Shown here one piece after another: positions 1-8,369 of a DNA stretch of 29,855 bases. Position 1 is the first letter of the stretch. Each line of letters opens with the position of its first letter. The translations under genes and the position numbers were made by a program. Origin of the DNA: JBEKSX01 sp049516635 (GTDB lineage Bacteria > Bacteroidota > Ignavibacteria > Tepidaquicellales > OLB5); assembly GCA_049516635.1 (NCBI GenBank), contig JBEKSX010000027.1, forward strand, positions 1 to 29,855. Reading direction: 5' to 3'. The notes below the pieces were generated by a model. The model saw only the letters and a list, made by a program, of their open reading frames with translations. It searched no databases and was not told the origin of the DNA.

Positions 1-1
1 A

Positions 2-1069
2 GAGCTCAGGAACATTATTAAGCAGGTAGCACCAACTGATGTTACTGTGCTTATCACAGGTGAGAGCGGGGTCGGTAAGGAAGTAGTTGCAAAAGAGATC
101 CACCGCCAGAGCAAGAGAAAAGATAAACCCTTTATTACCGTTAATTGCGGAGCTATTCCCGAAGGCATCATCGAAAGTGAGCTTTTCGGACATCAGAAAG
201 GTTCTTTCACCGGGGCTTCTGAAACGAGCAAGGGATATTTTGAAGCAGCTGACGGCGGTACAATATTCCTCGATGAGATAGGGGAATTACCCATCCTGAC
301 CCAGGTCAAATTCCTGCGCGTTATTGAAAATGGAGAATATATTAAGGTAGGGGGTACCAAAACCGAATATGTTGATGTACGCGTTATAGCTGCCACGAAT
401 AAAAATCTCGAGTACCAGATCAAGATCCGTGCTTTTAGAGAGGACCTGTACTACCGCCTCAGGTCGATAAATATCTATATCCCTCCCCTGAGAGAAAGAA
501 AAGAAGATATCAAACTCTTGTTCGATCATTTTGTAAGAGCATTCTGTAATAAGAATATAATCAATTTTAAAGGCATCTCTGATGATGCTATTGATTACAT
601 AATAAGCTACAGCTGGCCAGGTAACATCAGGGAACTGAAGAATTTTACTGAAAGTCTGCTTACGCTTAATCCCGATAAGATAATCGATAAAGAAGATGTT
701 ATCAAACAGCTTAATATGCCCGTTGGCGATTATAATCTCCCCGCCCCTCTTTCCCATTACCGTGAACAGGATGAAAGGCAGATCTTATTCAGGGCTCTAT
801 TCGAGCTGAAAACTGATATTATGGGTATCAAACAGCAGCTCGAAATGATGAACAACAATAGGGGGAACGTTACAAGTATCGATGGTCTCGTAATTCCCGA
901 AGATAAGCTTGATTCATTTACTTACAGCGATTTCGAACAGGAATTTCTAACCTACTACTGGAATAAATATCATGGAAATATAAGCCGCATTGCTAATAGA
1001 TTGAAAGTCAGTAACCGTACATTATACAGGAAATTCAAAAACTACGGGTTGAAAAATGGTAAAGTGTAA
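2..1069 (+). CDS. Sigma-54-dependent transcriptional activator (AAA+ domain and Fis-type HTH), 5' end outside window
   Basis: The reading frame is open from base 2, so the gene begins upstream; the GTG at 47 is internal. Activators of this family hydrolyse ATP to open promoters held by RNA polymerase with sigma-54. Visible in order are Walker A (GESGVGKE, about 59-82), the sigma-54 contact loop as GSFTGA (about 200-217, a variant of GAFTGA), Walker B (GTIFLDE, about 257-277), the arginine-finger region (FREDLYYRL), the sensor II region (WPGNIREL), and a C-terminal Fis-like helix-turn-helix (NISRIANRLKVSNRTLYRKF). The N-terminal sensory domain, if any, is not in the window, so the signal is unknown. 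The 3' end overlaps the lptE-like gene by 14 bases, a pairing I recall as common in Bacteroidota. The family call is very secure. Confidence 0.95.
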   Translation, partial: ELRNIIKQVAPTDVTVLITGESGVGKEVVAKEIHRQSKRKDKPFITVNCGAIPEGIIESELFGHQKGSFTGASETSKGYFEAADGGTIFLDEIGELPILTQVKFLRVIENGEYIKVGGTKTEYVDVRVIAATNKNLEYQIKIRAFREDLYYRLRSINIYIPPLRERKEDIKLLFDHFVRAFCNKNIINFKGISDDAIDYIISYSWPGNIRELKNFTESLLTLNPDKIIDKEDVIKQLNMPVGDYNLPAPLSHYREQDERQILFRALFELKTDIMGIKQQLEMMNNNRGNVTSIDGLVIPEDKLDSFTYSDFEQEFLTYYWNKYHGNISRIANRLKVSNRTLYRKFKNYGLKNGKV

Positions 1070-1577
1070 TAAATATAGGACATTATTACTGCTATTATTG
1101 ATTTTACTCTCCATGATATCATTTTCCTGTAATTATAGTTTTAAAGGGGCATCTCCGCCGGAAGGGATAAGGACGATATACATACCGGGCATACTTGACC
1201 AGAGTAGTTTCAGCCAGGCGAATCTGGGCGAGAATATGACGGTGATGCTGAAAAATAAATTTATAAAAGATCATACTCTTGAGTACGCGGAAAAAACATC
1301 GGCTGATGGCATGCTCACATGTGTGATTAAAAGCGTTACTGATGAACCTCTGGTTGTATCAGGTAACGAGCAGGTGTCAAAAAGGAAAATAACAATTACA
1401 GTTTCTGCAGATTTTCAGAACTTAAAAAAATCAAAGGCGATCTGGAAAAAGGATTTTTCAAATTGGGGTGATTACGAGAGTTCCAGCGGGGGGTTTTCGA
1501 AGCGTGATGACGGAATAAATTCAGCAATGGATAAAGTTACCGATGATATACTTCTGGATGTGATCTCTAATTGGTAA
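1056..1577 (+). CDS. lptE: LptE-like LPS-assembly lipoprotein
   Basis: This is a 173-residue lipoprotein. A basic N-terminus and leucine-rich stretch end at SFSC, so Cys25 is the likely lipidated residue. The sequence just after it (CNYSFKG, then a PEG-IRTIYIP segment) matches the start of LptE proteins of the Bacteroidota/Chlorobi type. LptE plugs the LptD barrel and helps place lipopolysaccharide in the outer leaflet of the outer membrane. The start ATG lies inside the end of the sigma-54 activator gene, so the two are probably co-transcribed and perhaps translationally coupled. Length is normal for the family. LptE sequences are poorly conserved, so the call rests on the lipobox, the YSF-G motif and the gene context. 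Confidence 0.8.
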   Translation: MVKCNKYRTLLLLLLILLSMISFSCNYSFKGASPPEGIRTIYIPGILDQSSFSQANLGENMTVMLKNKFIKDHTLEYAEKTSADGMLTCVIKSVTDEPLVVSGNEQVSKRKITITVSADFQNLKKSKAIWKKDFSNWGDYESSSGGFSKRDDGINSAMDKVTDDILLDVISNW

Positions 1578-1623
1578 CTTTAATAGCATCTATATTTTTA
1601 TATAATTCAAATACTGGTTCTAA

Positions 1624-3099
1624 TTGGAAAAAATTATATTATTTACTTACATTGGTTCCCTGATCATATTATTTGTATTCGGTTCCCAGGGTTTTACCAT
1701 GATTTATTATTACTTCAAGTACAAAGGTGAACGTGATAAACTCGACGATAGGCTTGATGAATTTCCATTAGTTACTATTCAGCTTCCTGTATATAATGAA
1801 ATGTACGTAGTAGAAAGGTTGATAAAAACTACCTGCGAAATTGATTACCCGATAGATAAACTTGAGATACAGGTACTAGATGATTCCACTGATGAGACGG
1901 TTGATATTGTTGCACAGATCGTAAAAGATTACTGGAAAATGGGTTTTGATATTACTCATATACATCGTAATGACAGGAGCGGATTCAAAGCAGGGGCATT
2001 GAAAGAGGGGCTAAAAACTGCAAAAGGCGAATTCGTTGCTATTTTCGATGCTGACTTTATACCAAGGAAGAATTTTCTCCAGGTTGTGCTTCCTTTTTTT
2101 AAAGATCCGATGATCGGGATGGTTCAAACAAGATGGGAGCATCTAAACAGGGGCTATTCTTTAATGACACAGATCCTTTCTCTTGCGCTCGACGGACATT
2201 TTGTTATTGAACAGCAGGTTCGCAATAAAGCTAGCTTCTTCATTAATTTTAACGGAACCAGCGGAGTCTGGCGTATATCTTGTATTTTTGATGCAGGAAA
2301 TTGGGAAGCCGACACACTTACTGAAGACCTTGATCTTTCCTACAGGGCACAATTAAAGGGCTGGAAATTCAAATATTTAACTGATTTTACTACTCCGGCA
2401 GAAGTTCCTTCAGAAATAAATTCTGTCAAATCGCAGCAGTTCAGATGGACAAAGGGAGCTATCGAAACCGCAAGGAAGATACTTCCAAAAGTCTGGAAAT
2501 CGAAACTTTCGTTCAAAATGAAAATTTTTTCGACATACCACCTGACAAATAACATTGTGTTTCCGTTCATACTGCTTGCATGCCTGCTCAATGTTCCGAT
2601 CGTTCTTATCAAGAACTCTGGGCATTATGACACCTATTTCATGTTCATGTCAGTTTTCGTGCTTGCATTTATCGCTTCGTTCGTATTCTATTTGTATTCG
2701 CAGAAGGATGTTTATGAGGACTGGAGGAGCAGGGTTTTGCTTTTCCCGGTGTTTATGGCAGGTACCATGGGTTTTGCGCTTAATAATACTAAAGCTGTTT
2801 TTCAGGCATTAATAAAGAAGAGGACAGAATTTGTTAGGACACCGAAATACCTGATAGTTGATAAAGACGATACCTGGAAGGATAAAAAGTATGTACATGC
2901 CAAAGTAAGTTTTTCCGTAATACTGGAGTCTTTAGTTGCGCTTTACAGCTTTTCCGGAGTGATAATATCGATCATCACGCTCCAGATATCAGCCATTCCG
3001 TTCCAGCTTATGTTCTCGTTCGGTTTCGGGTTGGTTGCATATCTTTCAATCAAGCATGTAATAGATAACAATAAAAAATACGCAAAACAGGTTGGTTGA
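1624..3099 (+). CDS. Membrane family-2 glycosyltransferase (cellulose/mannan-synthase-like)
   Basis: The 491-residue protein has a membrane segment near residues 4-24, a cytosolic GT-A domain, and about four membrane segments after residue 300. Catalytic features are LPVYNE (about 54-59), the DAD nucleotide-sugar and metal site (142-144), TED (233-235, catalytic base region) and QQFRW (271-275), the Q-x-x-R-W acceptor motif of processive GT2 enzymes. It probably polymerises or transfers a sugar at the inner membrane; the sugar cannot be read from the sequence. An in-frame stop directly precedes the TTG at 1624. Starting there keeps the first membrane segment, whereas the first internal ATG would remove it. 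It overlaps the following TPR gene by 8 bases. No BcsB-like or PilZ partner is visible. Alternatives are a CslA-like mannan synthase or a ceramide-glucosyltransferase-like enzyme. Confidence 0.88.
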   Translation: MEKIILFTYIGSLIILFVFGSQGFTMIYYYFKYKGERDKLDDRLDEFPLVTIQLPVYNEMYVVERLIKTTCEIDYPIDKLEIQVLDDSTDETVDIVAQIVKDYWKMGFDITHIHRNDRSGFKAGALKEGLKTAKGEFVAIFDADFIPRKNFLQVVLPFFKDPMIGMVQTRWEHLNRGYSLMTQILSLALDGHFVIEQQVRNKASFFINFNGTSGVWRISCIFDAGNWEADTLTEDLDLSYRAQLKGWKFKYLTDFTTPAEVPSEINSVKSQQFRWTKGAIETARKILPKVWKSKLSFKMKIFSTYHLTNNIVFPFILLACLLNVPIVLIKNSGHYDTYFMFMSVFVLAFIASFVFYLYSQKDVYEDWRSRVLLFPVFMAGTMGFALNNTKAVFQALIKKRTEFVRTPKYLIVDKDDTWKDKKYVHAKVSFSVILESLVALYSFSGVIISIITLQISAIPFQLMFSFGFGLVAYLSIKHVIDNNKKYAKQVG

Positions 3100-3847
3100 T
3101 AACGATATAATAAAATATCTTATTGCGAAGTTTGAAGAAAAAGTGAGGGCTAATCCTCTATCACCGGAATTTGCTAAGCTGGCAAATTATTATCTGATAA
3201 ACGGAAACGTGGATGAAGCGATCAATCTCTTGCATCTTGGGCTTAACTTCTATCCGGATTACGTTACAGCCAGAATACTGCTCGGGAAGTGTTATCTCGC
3301 CAACAGGTATTTTTTTGATGCAAAGAAAATATTCGAACAGATATTAACGGAATACCCGGACCTGGGCATCGCAAAGAAATATCTTGACATCGCCGAAGAG
3401 CTCACAAAAAATGAAGTATCACGCAGGCATGAAGATGATATCGTTCCTAAGCTTGACTTCAAAGCACCTGAGTTCAACGATTTTGATTTTAATTATAATC
3501 TTTTTCCGAGCTACGAGATGGATGATCTGACGAATGAAAAAAATGCTTCAGCGGATTTCGAAGAGTCTCAGGAATACAGGGAATTTAAAAAAATATTTGA
3601 AAACCCGCACTTTTTCCGGCGTGAGTCTGCAAAACCCTCATTCGAAAAGAAAAGACTGAAGAACAAATTCGAAGTGAAGATAATAACCGAAACTCTGGCT
3701 GATATATTCGCAAAACAGGGGAATTATTTTGACGCCATTGAAGCATATTCTCATTTGCTGAAAATAAAACCCGAACGGAAAGAACAGATTGAAAGCAAAA
3801 TAAGCGAGGTAGAGATTCAGATACAAAAGCTAATAAACGACTTTTAA
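3092..3847 (+). CDS. Tetratricopeptide-repeat protein, unknown role
   Basis: This is a soluble 251-residue protein with no signal peptide or membrane segment. TPR-like helical pairs occupy residues 20-105 (for example NGNVDEAINLLHLGLNFYPD and FFDAKKIFEQILTEYPD), with one more near the C-terminus (GNYFDAIEAYSHLLKIKPE). An acidic, low-complexity linker of roughly 90 residues, rich in Asp, Asn and Phe, lies between. TPRs hold protein partners. The start is TTG, overlapping the end of the glycosyltransferase gene by 8 bases, so the two products may act together at the membrane; that link is inference. The stop lies only 7 bases from the stop of the convergent NFACT-R gene, leaving no room for a separate terminator. 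Confidence 0.8.
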   Translation: MVDNDIIKYLIAKFEEKVRANPLSPEFAKLANYYLINGNVDEAINLLHLGLNFYPDYVTARILLGKCYLANRYFFDAKKIFEQILTEYPDLGIAKKYLDIAEELTKNEVSRRHEDDIVPKLDFKAPEFNDFDFNYNLFPSYEMDDLTNEKNASADFEESQEYREFKKIFENPHFFRRESAKPSFEKKRLKNKFEVKIITETLADIFAKQGNYFDAIEAYSHLLKIKPERKEQIESKISEVEIQIQKLINDF

Positions 3848-3854
3848 ATCCTCT

Positions 3855-4262
3855 TCATCCGTCTGAGGAGGGTAGCAGAGGTGAACATTTTATTACTTTT
3901 TCGTTTTTAATTACCACACTTCCCGATTTAGCACCCTTATATTTCTGTACATTTTTAACCTGCGTATAAGAAACTTTGACAATTTTGGCATTCTTTGCTT
4001 TGCTGTAATATGCACAAATTGATGCCGCTGTCTTAATTATCTCCTTAGGTATAATCTCTGTTCCTTCAGGAATTTTCAATACTGTGTGAGAACCGCTCGT
4101 ACCGCTAACATGAAACCAAAAGTCATTCTGCTTTGCATATCTCATCGTCAGCATGTCATTTGCTTTGCTGTCTTTTCCTACCCAGACCTCGAATCCACCT
4201 TTTAATTTGAAGATTCTAAAACGGGTAAGGTCTTTGGCGTTCTCTTCTATTGATTTTTCCAC
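3855..4262 (-). CDS. Stand-alone NFACT-R (DUF814) domain protein
   Basis: The 135-residue protein consists almost wholly of an NFACT-R domain, the RNA-binding domain at the C-terminus of RqcH/FbpA (bacterial) and Tae2/NEMF proteins. Matching features are GGFEVWVGKDSKANDMLT near residues 22-39, NDFWFHVSGTSGSH (about 46-59), AASICAYYSKAKNAK (about 79-93) and VSYTQVKNVQKYKG. The NFACT-N and coiled-coil parts of full-length RqcH are absent, and an in-frame stop lies 9 bases before the GTG start, so this is not a fragment of a longer frame here. It follows atpG by 18 bases and is probably the last gene of the ATP-synthase transcript. A role in RNA or tRNA-linked quality control is inferred from the domain. 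Confidence 0.85.
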   Translation of the reverse strand: MEKSIEENAKDLTRFRIFKLKGGFEVWVGKDSKANDMLTMRYAKQNDFWFHVSGTSGSHTVLKIPEGTEIIPKEIIKTAASICAYYSKAKNAKIVKVSYTQVKNVQKYKGAKSGSVVIKNEKVIKCSPLLPSSDG

Positions 4263-4280
4263 AGATATGCTCTATCCGTA

Positions 4281-5186
4281 CTATTCCGATTCTTTTAATG
4301 CGTCGGCACCTGCAACAATTTCGAGCAGTTCTTTCGTGATAGATGCCTGTCTTGCTTTATTGAAGAACACCTGCAGGGTGTCTATCAGGTCGGTAGCATT
4401 AATGGTAGCAGAATCCATTGCCGTCATCCGGGCAGCCTGTTCAGAGGCATAGGACTCCAGCAGGATACGCCATATCTGTGTGTTGAGATGTTTAGGGAGA
4501 AGGTAATTGATGATCTCAAGGGAAGAGGGTTCGTAAATAAAATTGGGGATTACATTCTTGTACTTTACTTCTTCATCGGAGCTGTTACTGTCATCTAAAG
4601 AAACAATCGGGAGAAATTGTTCTTCAATTATCTTTGATTGTATAGCGGACTTAAATTCGTTGTAAACAACTATAATTTTATCGAAAGCTTTTTCCCTGTA
4701 ACCTGCCAGGATATCGTTAACTACTGTTACGGCATTGTCGAATATAAGCTTATCGAACAGGCTGGTATATTTAGCGTATATCTCATACCCCGCTTTGGAG
4801 AAATAGTCAGAACCTTTCTTTCCGATGCAGATGATTGAGAGATTTCCGGAAGTAAGGAAATCGTTATACTTCTCACGGATCATACTCTCAGCAGCTTTTA
4901 TCAGGTTGCTGTTAAAAGCCCCCGCCATCCCTCTATCCGCTGTAACTACCATGAAGCAGATTTTCTTGATCTCTCTTTCTTCGAGCAGGTCATTTTCAAT
5001 ATTTTCTACGCATAGGATTAAGCTTTTTATTATCTCTGCGATTTTTCTTGCGTATGGCCTTGCAGAAAGTACGTTTATCTGCGCCTTCCTGAATTTAACT
5101 GCAGCAACCATTTTCATAGCGCGCGTAATCTTCTCGATGCTTTTTACGCTCGATATCCTTCGTTTTATTTCTCTTAAGGTAGCCAA
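4281..5186 (-). CDS. atpG: F1 ATP synthase gamma subunit
   Basis: The 301-residue gamma subunit is the central rotor shaft that couples the c-ring to catalysis in the F1 head. The N-terminal helix (TLREIKRRISSVKSIEKITRAMKMVAA) is the family signature. The C-terminal helix (SEQAARMTAMDSATINATDLI) lines the inside of the alpha/beta hexamer, and ADRGMAGAFNSN sits in the central domain. It begins with TTG immediately after the TAA of the preceding 93-codon gene, so re-initiation or coupling is likely. It lies downstream of atpA, but no atpD or atpC follows; those genes must be elsewhere. Length is close to the usual 285-300 residues. Confidence 0.97.
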   Translation of the reverse strand: MATLREIKRRISSVKSIEKITRAMKMVAAVKFRKAQINVLSARPYARKIAEIIKSLILCVENIENDLLEEREIKKICFMVVTADRGMAGAFNSNLIKAAESMIREKYNDFLTSGNLSIICIGKKGSDYFSKAGYEIYAKYTSLFDKLIFDNAVTVVNDILAGYREKAFDKIIVVYNEFKSAIQSKIIEEQFLPIVSLDDSNSSDEEVKYKNVIPNFIYEPSSLEIINYLLPKHLNTQIWRILLESYASEQAARMTAMDSATINATDLIDTLQVFFNKARQASITKELLEIVAGADALKESE

Positions 5187-5468
5187 TTATTTATTCTGCG
5201 GAGACAGATCCAGTTTGTTATATTTTTCGATGAGTAATTTTTCGAGTTCCTTAGTGTCTATCTTGCATGAAGCCGGGTTCGCCGAAATTAACGCTTCATG
5301 TATGGAATTAGCTTCGTTGTCATAATACTTGTGAAGGCAGAAGCCCAGCCGGTACCTGTCGTTCATGACGGGTATTATATCCTTTAATTCTTCTACCATA
5401 TTGTATATCATCTTCACGGGTGAAGATGGGTCTTCTTCTTTTACCTTTGCGGGAGGTTTCGTTGTCAT
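5187..5468 (-). CDS. Unknown 93-residue protein between atpA and atpG
   Basis: I do not recognise this protein. It has 93 residues and no signal peptide or membrane segment. A Pro/Lys/Glu-rich start (PPAKVKEEDPSSP) is followed by predicted helices (MIYNMVEELKDIIPVMNDRY, then NSIHEALISANP, then TKELEKLLIEKYNKLDL). Two cysteines (Cys44 and Cys68) show no metal-site pattern. It has an ATG start and lies 8 bases downstream of the atpA stop; its own stop abuts the TTG of atpG. It is therefore almost surely translated with the F1 subunits. It is in the position between alpha and gamma and could be an assembly or accessory factor, but nothing in the sequence proves it. Confidence 0.75.
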   Translation of the reverse strand: MTTKPPAKVKEEDPSSPVKMIYNMVEELKDIIPVMNDRYRLGFCLHKYYDNEANSIHEALISANPASCKIDTKELEKLLIEKYNKLDLSPQNK

Positions 5469-5476
5469 AATTGGAT

Positions 5477-6997
5477 TTATTTAATTGACACTTTGAAATT
5501 AGTTGTAAAATCTTTTAAAATATTATTAAGACCTGTTATCATTTCATCGCTAAGGTCCTTCTTTGCAGCTATCTCATCGAGCACATCTTTATGTTTAAGT
5601 TCCATCATTTCAAGGAATTCCTTTTCAAATCTTTCTACTTCTTCAAGAGGTATTTCATCCAGGTAACCGTTAGTTCCGGCGAATATTATGGCGATCTGGT
5701 TCTCGACCGGGTACGGATCGTATTGTCCCTGCTTCAATATTTCCACCAGGCGCGAGCCCCGCCTTAATTGCTGAAGTGTTGCTTTATCGAGATCAGAACC
5801 GAATTTTGTGAAAGCTTCCAGCTCCCTGTATTGTGCCAGGTCTATTCTCAGTGTTCCTGCAACTTTCTTCATTGCTTTTATCTGTGCTGAACCCCCTACA
5901 CGTGAAACCGAGATACCAACGTTGATAGCCGGTCTTACTCCTGCGTTGAATAGATTCGGTTCCAGGTATATCTGGCCGTCTGTAATAGATATCACATTGG
6001 TAGGGATATAAGCCGATACGTCACCGGCTTGTGTTTCGATCACCGGCAATGCTGTAAGGCTCCCGCCCCCCAATTCTTCACTTAATTTCGAAGCTCTTTC
6101 AAGAAGCCTGGAATGCAGATAAAATACATCACCCGGGTAAGCTTCACGTCCCGGAGGTCGTCTTAGGAGTAAAGAAATTTCCCTGTATGAGGCTGCCTGC
6201 TTTGATAGGTCATCATATATGCACAGGGAGTGCCTGCCTGAATCACGAAAAAATTCGCCCAGTGAAGCACCCGAATACGGAGCTATGAACTGCATTGGCG
6301 CAGGATCCGAAGCTGTTGCAGAAATGACTGAGGTATATTCCATTGCGCCGGTTTCTTCAAGTTTTGCTACAACCTGTGCCACCGTAGATTTTTTCTGGCC
6401 TATTGCAACATAAATACAAAATACATCTTTGCCTTTTTGGTTTATGATGGTATCTATAGCAATAGCGGTTTTACCAGTTTGTCTATCACCAATGATCAGT
6501 TCTCTTTGACCTCTGCCTATAGGTATCATCGAGTCGATCGCTTTGATACCCGTTTGAAGAGGTTCTTTCACCGGTTGTCTTTGTATAACACCAAGTGCTT
6601 TCCTCTCTATAGGCAGAAATTTTTTGGTTATTATAGGTCCCTTCCCGTCAACCGGTTGTCCGAGAGGGTTGATAACCCTGCCCATCATCTCTTCTCCGAC
6701 CGGCATTGATGCTACTCTTTTGGTACGCTTTACTTCATCGCCTTCCTTCACCTGAGTATAGTCACCGAACAGTATACATCCTACATTGTCTTCTTCCAAG
6801 TTCAGAGCCATACCGAAAACACCATGCGGAAATTCGATCAATTCACTTGCCATGCACTTCTTCAAGCCGTAAACGCGCGCAACTCCGTCACCTATCTGCA
6901 CCACGGTTCCGACATCGTAGATATCTATTTCTCTTTCAAATCCCGATAACTGTTTCCGAAGTATAGCTGATACTTCATCTGGTTTTACTTCAGCCAT
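5477..6997 (-). CDS. atpA: F1 ATP synthase alpha subunit
   Basis: The 506-residue alpha subunit is the non-catalytic nucleotide-binding part of the F1 hexamer. Evidence includes the P-loop GDRQTGKTA near residue 170, the beta-barrel start (DVGTVVQIGDGVARVYGL), GMALNLEEDNVG, the signature PAINVGISVSRVGGSAQ near residue 365, and the alpha-specific arginine within that SVSRVG segment, which reaches into the neighbouring catalytic site. Full length and intact. It starts with ATG 20 bases after the exported-protein gene and is followed by the unknown 93-residue gene. Confidence 0.98.
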   Translation of the reverse strand: MAEVKPDEVSAILRKQLSGFEREIDIYDVGTVVQIGDGVARVYGLKKCMASELIEFPHGVFGMALNLEEDNVGCILFGDYTQVKEGDEVKRTKRVASMPVGEEMMGRVINPLGQPVDGKGPIITKKFLPIERKALGVIQRQPVKEPLQTGIKAIDSMIPIGRGQRELIIGDRQTGKTAIAIDTIINQKGKDVFCIYVAIGQKKSTVAQVVAKLEETGAMEYTSVISATASDPAPMQFIAPYSGASLGEFFRDSGRHSLCIYDDLSKQAASYREISLLLRRPPGREAYPGDVFYLHSRLLERASKLSEELGGGSLTALPVIETQAGDVSAYIPTNVISITDGQIYLEPNLFNAGVRPAINVGISVSRVGGSAQIKAMKKVAGTLRIDLAQYRELEAFTKFGSDLDKATLQQLRRGSRLVEILKQGQYDPYPVENQIAIIFAGTNGYLDEIPLEEVERFEKEFLEMMELKHKDVLDEIAAKKDLSDEMITGLNNILKDFTTNFKVSIK

Positions 6998-7017
6998 TGT
7001 AAATTATTGTAATTCCT

Positions 7018-7803
7018 TTACTTTAGTTTATATTCGTTTTTTAAAGTTTTAATGAATTTATCACTGTCAGGGCATTTGTAGACTTTATTTATGAGGTCGT
7101 ACCCTTCGTTTGTCTTTCCGATGGATTGGTAATCCGCTACAATCGGAGCGAGCAGTGCTTTCACGGCTCCCGCATCGGTATTGAAAGTATCATCGTTCAC
7201 ATTTGCAGGGCAATCGAAGCCTGATGTCGTGTATTGTTTCAGATCTGCTTTGAGCTCTTTTATATGTTCCAGAACTTTATTTTCAAATTGTTTATTAGCG
7301 AAGATAAACTTACCATCTTTAAATTTATATATTGCTATCGGGAAAGCGGATTGCGCAAAATTTGTGAAGGCATAGGCGAATATATCATTGTAGCCTATTA
7401 CTTCTTTTTCTCCATCATTATTAATGTCTTTAATCTCATACCCCGAATTTCCCCACCAGATGGAATCTGTAAATATAAATTTGTCCTCCGTTATTTTTGC
7501 TGCAAGCAGATAGGTGCAGCAATGCGCACCGCCCGAATATGTCTCGATGAATATAAATTTATTGCCTTTGCCTTCAAGGTCATCAGTATTTATAGATGTA
7601 ATCCTGTAGTCCAGACATTCTTCTTTGTAAATGATATTATTATCTTTTGATACGATCAGATCGGAACAGTATTTTGATGTATCATAAATACCTTTAAGAT
7701 CGTAAGGAATGAACTTGAAATCGATCGTGTCAGGGATCTGTGGATAGACCTTATTAGTAATACAGAACAATGAACATAATATCATAAGACAGATCTTCTT
7801 CAT
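7018..7803 (-). CDS. Exported protein of unknown function inserted in the ATP-synthase operon
   Basis: The 261-residue protein has a typical signal peptide (MKKICLMILCSLFCITNKVYPQ) and no later membrane segment, so it should be periplasmic or outside the cell. There is a GGAHCC motif at residues 91-96, recurrent in my memory in secreted proteins of unknown role, and an acidic DINNDGEKE segment at 126-134 resembling calcium-binding FG-GAP/VCBS loops. Seven further cysteines lie in or after the signal region. The ATG overlaps the atpH stop as ATGA, which implies coupled translation with the ATP synthase delta subunit. atpA follows 20 bases later. It is not a known ATP-synthase subunit, and no function can be named. 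Confidence 0.8.
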   Translation of the reverse strand: MKKICLMILCSLFCITNKVYPQIPDTIDFKFIPYDLKGIYDTSKYCSDLIVSKDNNIIYKEECLDYRITSINTDDLEGKGNKFIFIETYSGGAHCCTYLLAAKITEDKFIFTDSIWWGNSGYEIKDINNDGEKEVIGYNDIFAYAFTNFAQSAFPIAIYKFKDGKFIFANKQFENKVLEHIKELKADLKQYTTSGFDCPANVNDDTFNTDAGAVKALLAPIVADYQSIGKTNEGYDLINKVYKCPDSDKFIKTLKNEYKLK

Positions 7804-8354
7804 ATTTCGTTGAACCTTCCTTCCTTGAGCTGTAAATATAACAGATCCAATTGCCTTGCAATGCTTGCATCGATAATGGTATCGTCTATTTGTGCAACAA
7901 AGCCCCCTTTAAGGGATGGATCTAAAGTATAGCTCGCATCAATGTTCTTTCCTGTATAAGCTTTTAGTTTGTCGGACAATTGTTTTTTTTCTTTATCGTT
8001 CAGCTTAATGGTAGTTCTTATGTTAGCTTCGGCGATGCCGTTCGTTTCATTTAAAAGGTCATTGTAATCCTGGCAGATATCATACAAAAATCTTTCCCTG
8101 TTCTTTTCGGTAAGCATGATTAAAAATTTCATCATCAGTTTGCTCACTTTTTTGGATACCAGCAGTTCCAGTATCTTGACCTTTTTATCAGGAATTATAA
8201 TGGGGGTAGCTAGAAAGAGCTTTAAGTCACGTGAACTTTCAATCAATTTTTTTAGGTAGGCAAGATCTTTTTTTATTCTTGCAGTTGCTTTTGTTTCAGA
8301 TGCTACCTGATATAATGCTGTTGAATATCTTCTGGCTACCTTTTTATTTATCAT
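7800..8354 (-). CDS. atpH: F1 ATP synthase delta subunit
   Basis: The 184-residue delta subunit ties the top of F1 to the peripheral stalk. The N-terminal helical part (KKVARRYSTALYQVASE) and the C-terminal motif (DPSLKGGFVAQIDDTIIDAS near residues 148-167) are the family hallmarks. It begins with ATG 15 bases after the atpF stop. Its stop overlaps the ATG of the exported-protein gene. Length is normal. Confidence 0.95.
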   Translation of the reverse strand: MINKKVARRYSTALYQVASETKATARIKKDLAYLKKLIESSRDLKLFLATPIIIPDKKVKILELLVSKKVSKLMMKFLIMLTEKNRERFLYDICQDYNDLLNETNGIAEANIRTTIKLNDKEKKQLSDKLKAYTGKNIDASYTLDPSLKGGFVAQIDDTIIDASIARQLDLLYLQLKEGRFNEI

Positions 8355-8369
8355 GATATAACAGACATG

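Noticed and set aside
287..757. A 156-codon minus-strand open frame opposite the sigma-54 activator gene
   Set aside because: It is fully antisense to well-conserved AAA+ motifs, has no recognisable domain and no ribosome binding site. It reflects codon bias of the real gene.
3855..4262. C-terminal fragment of a broken rqcH gene
   Set aside because: Upstream of the GTG there is an in-frame stop within 9 bases and then the end of intact atpG, and no rqcH remnants are seen in other frames.
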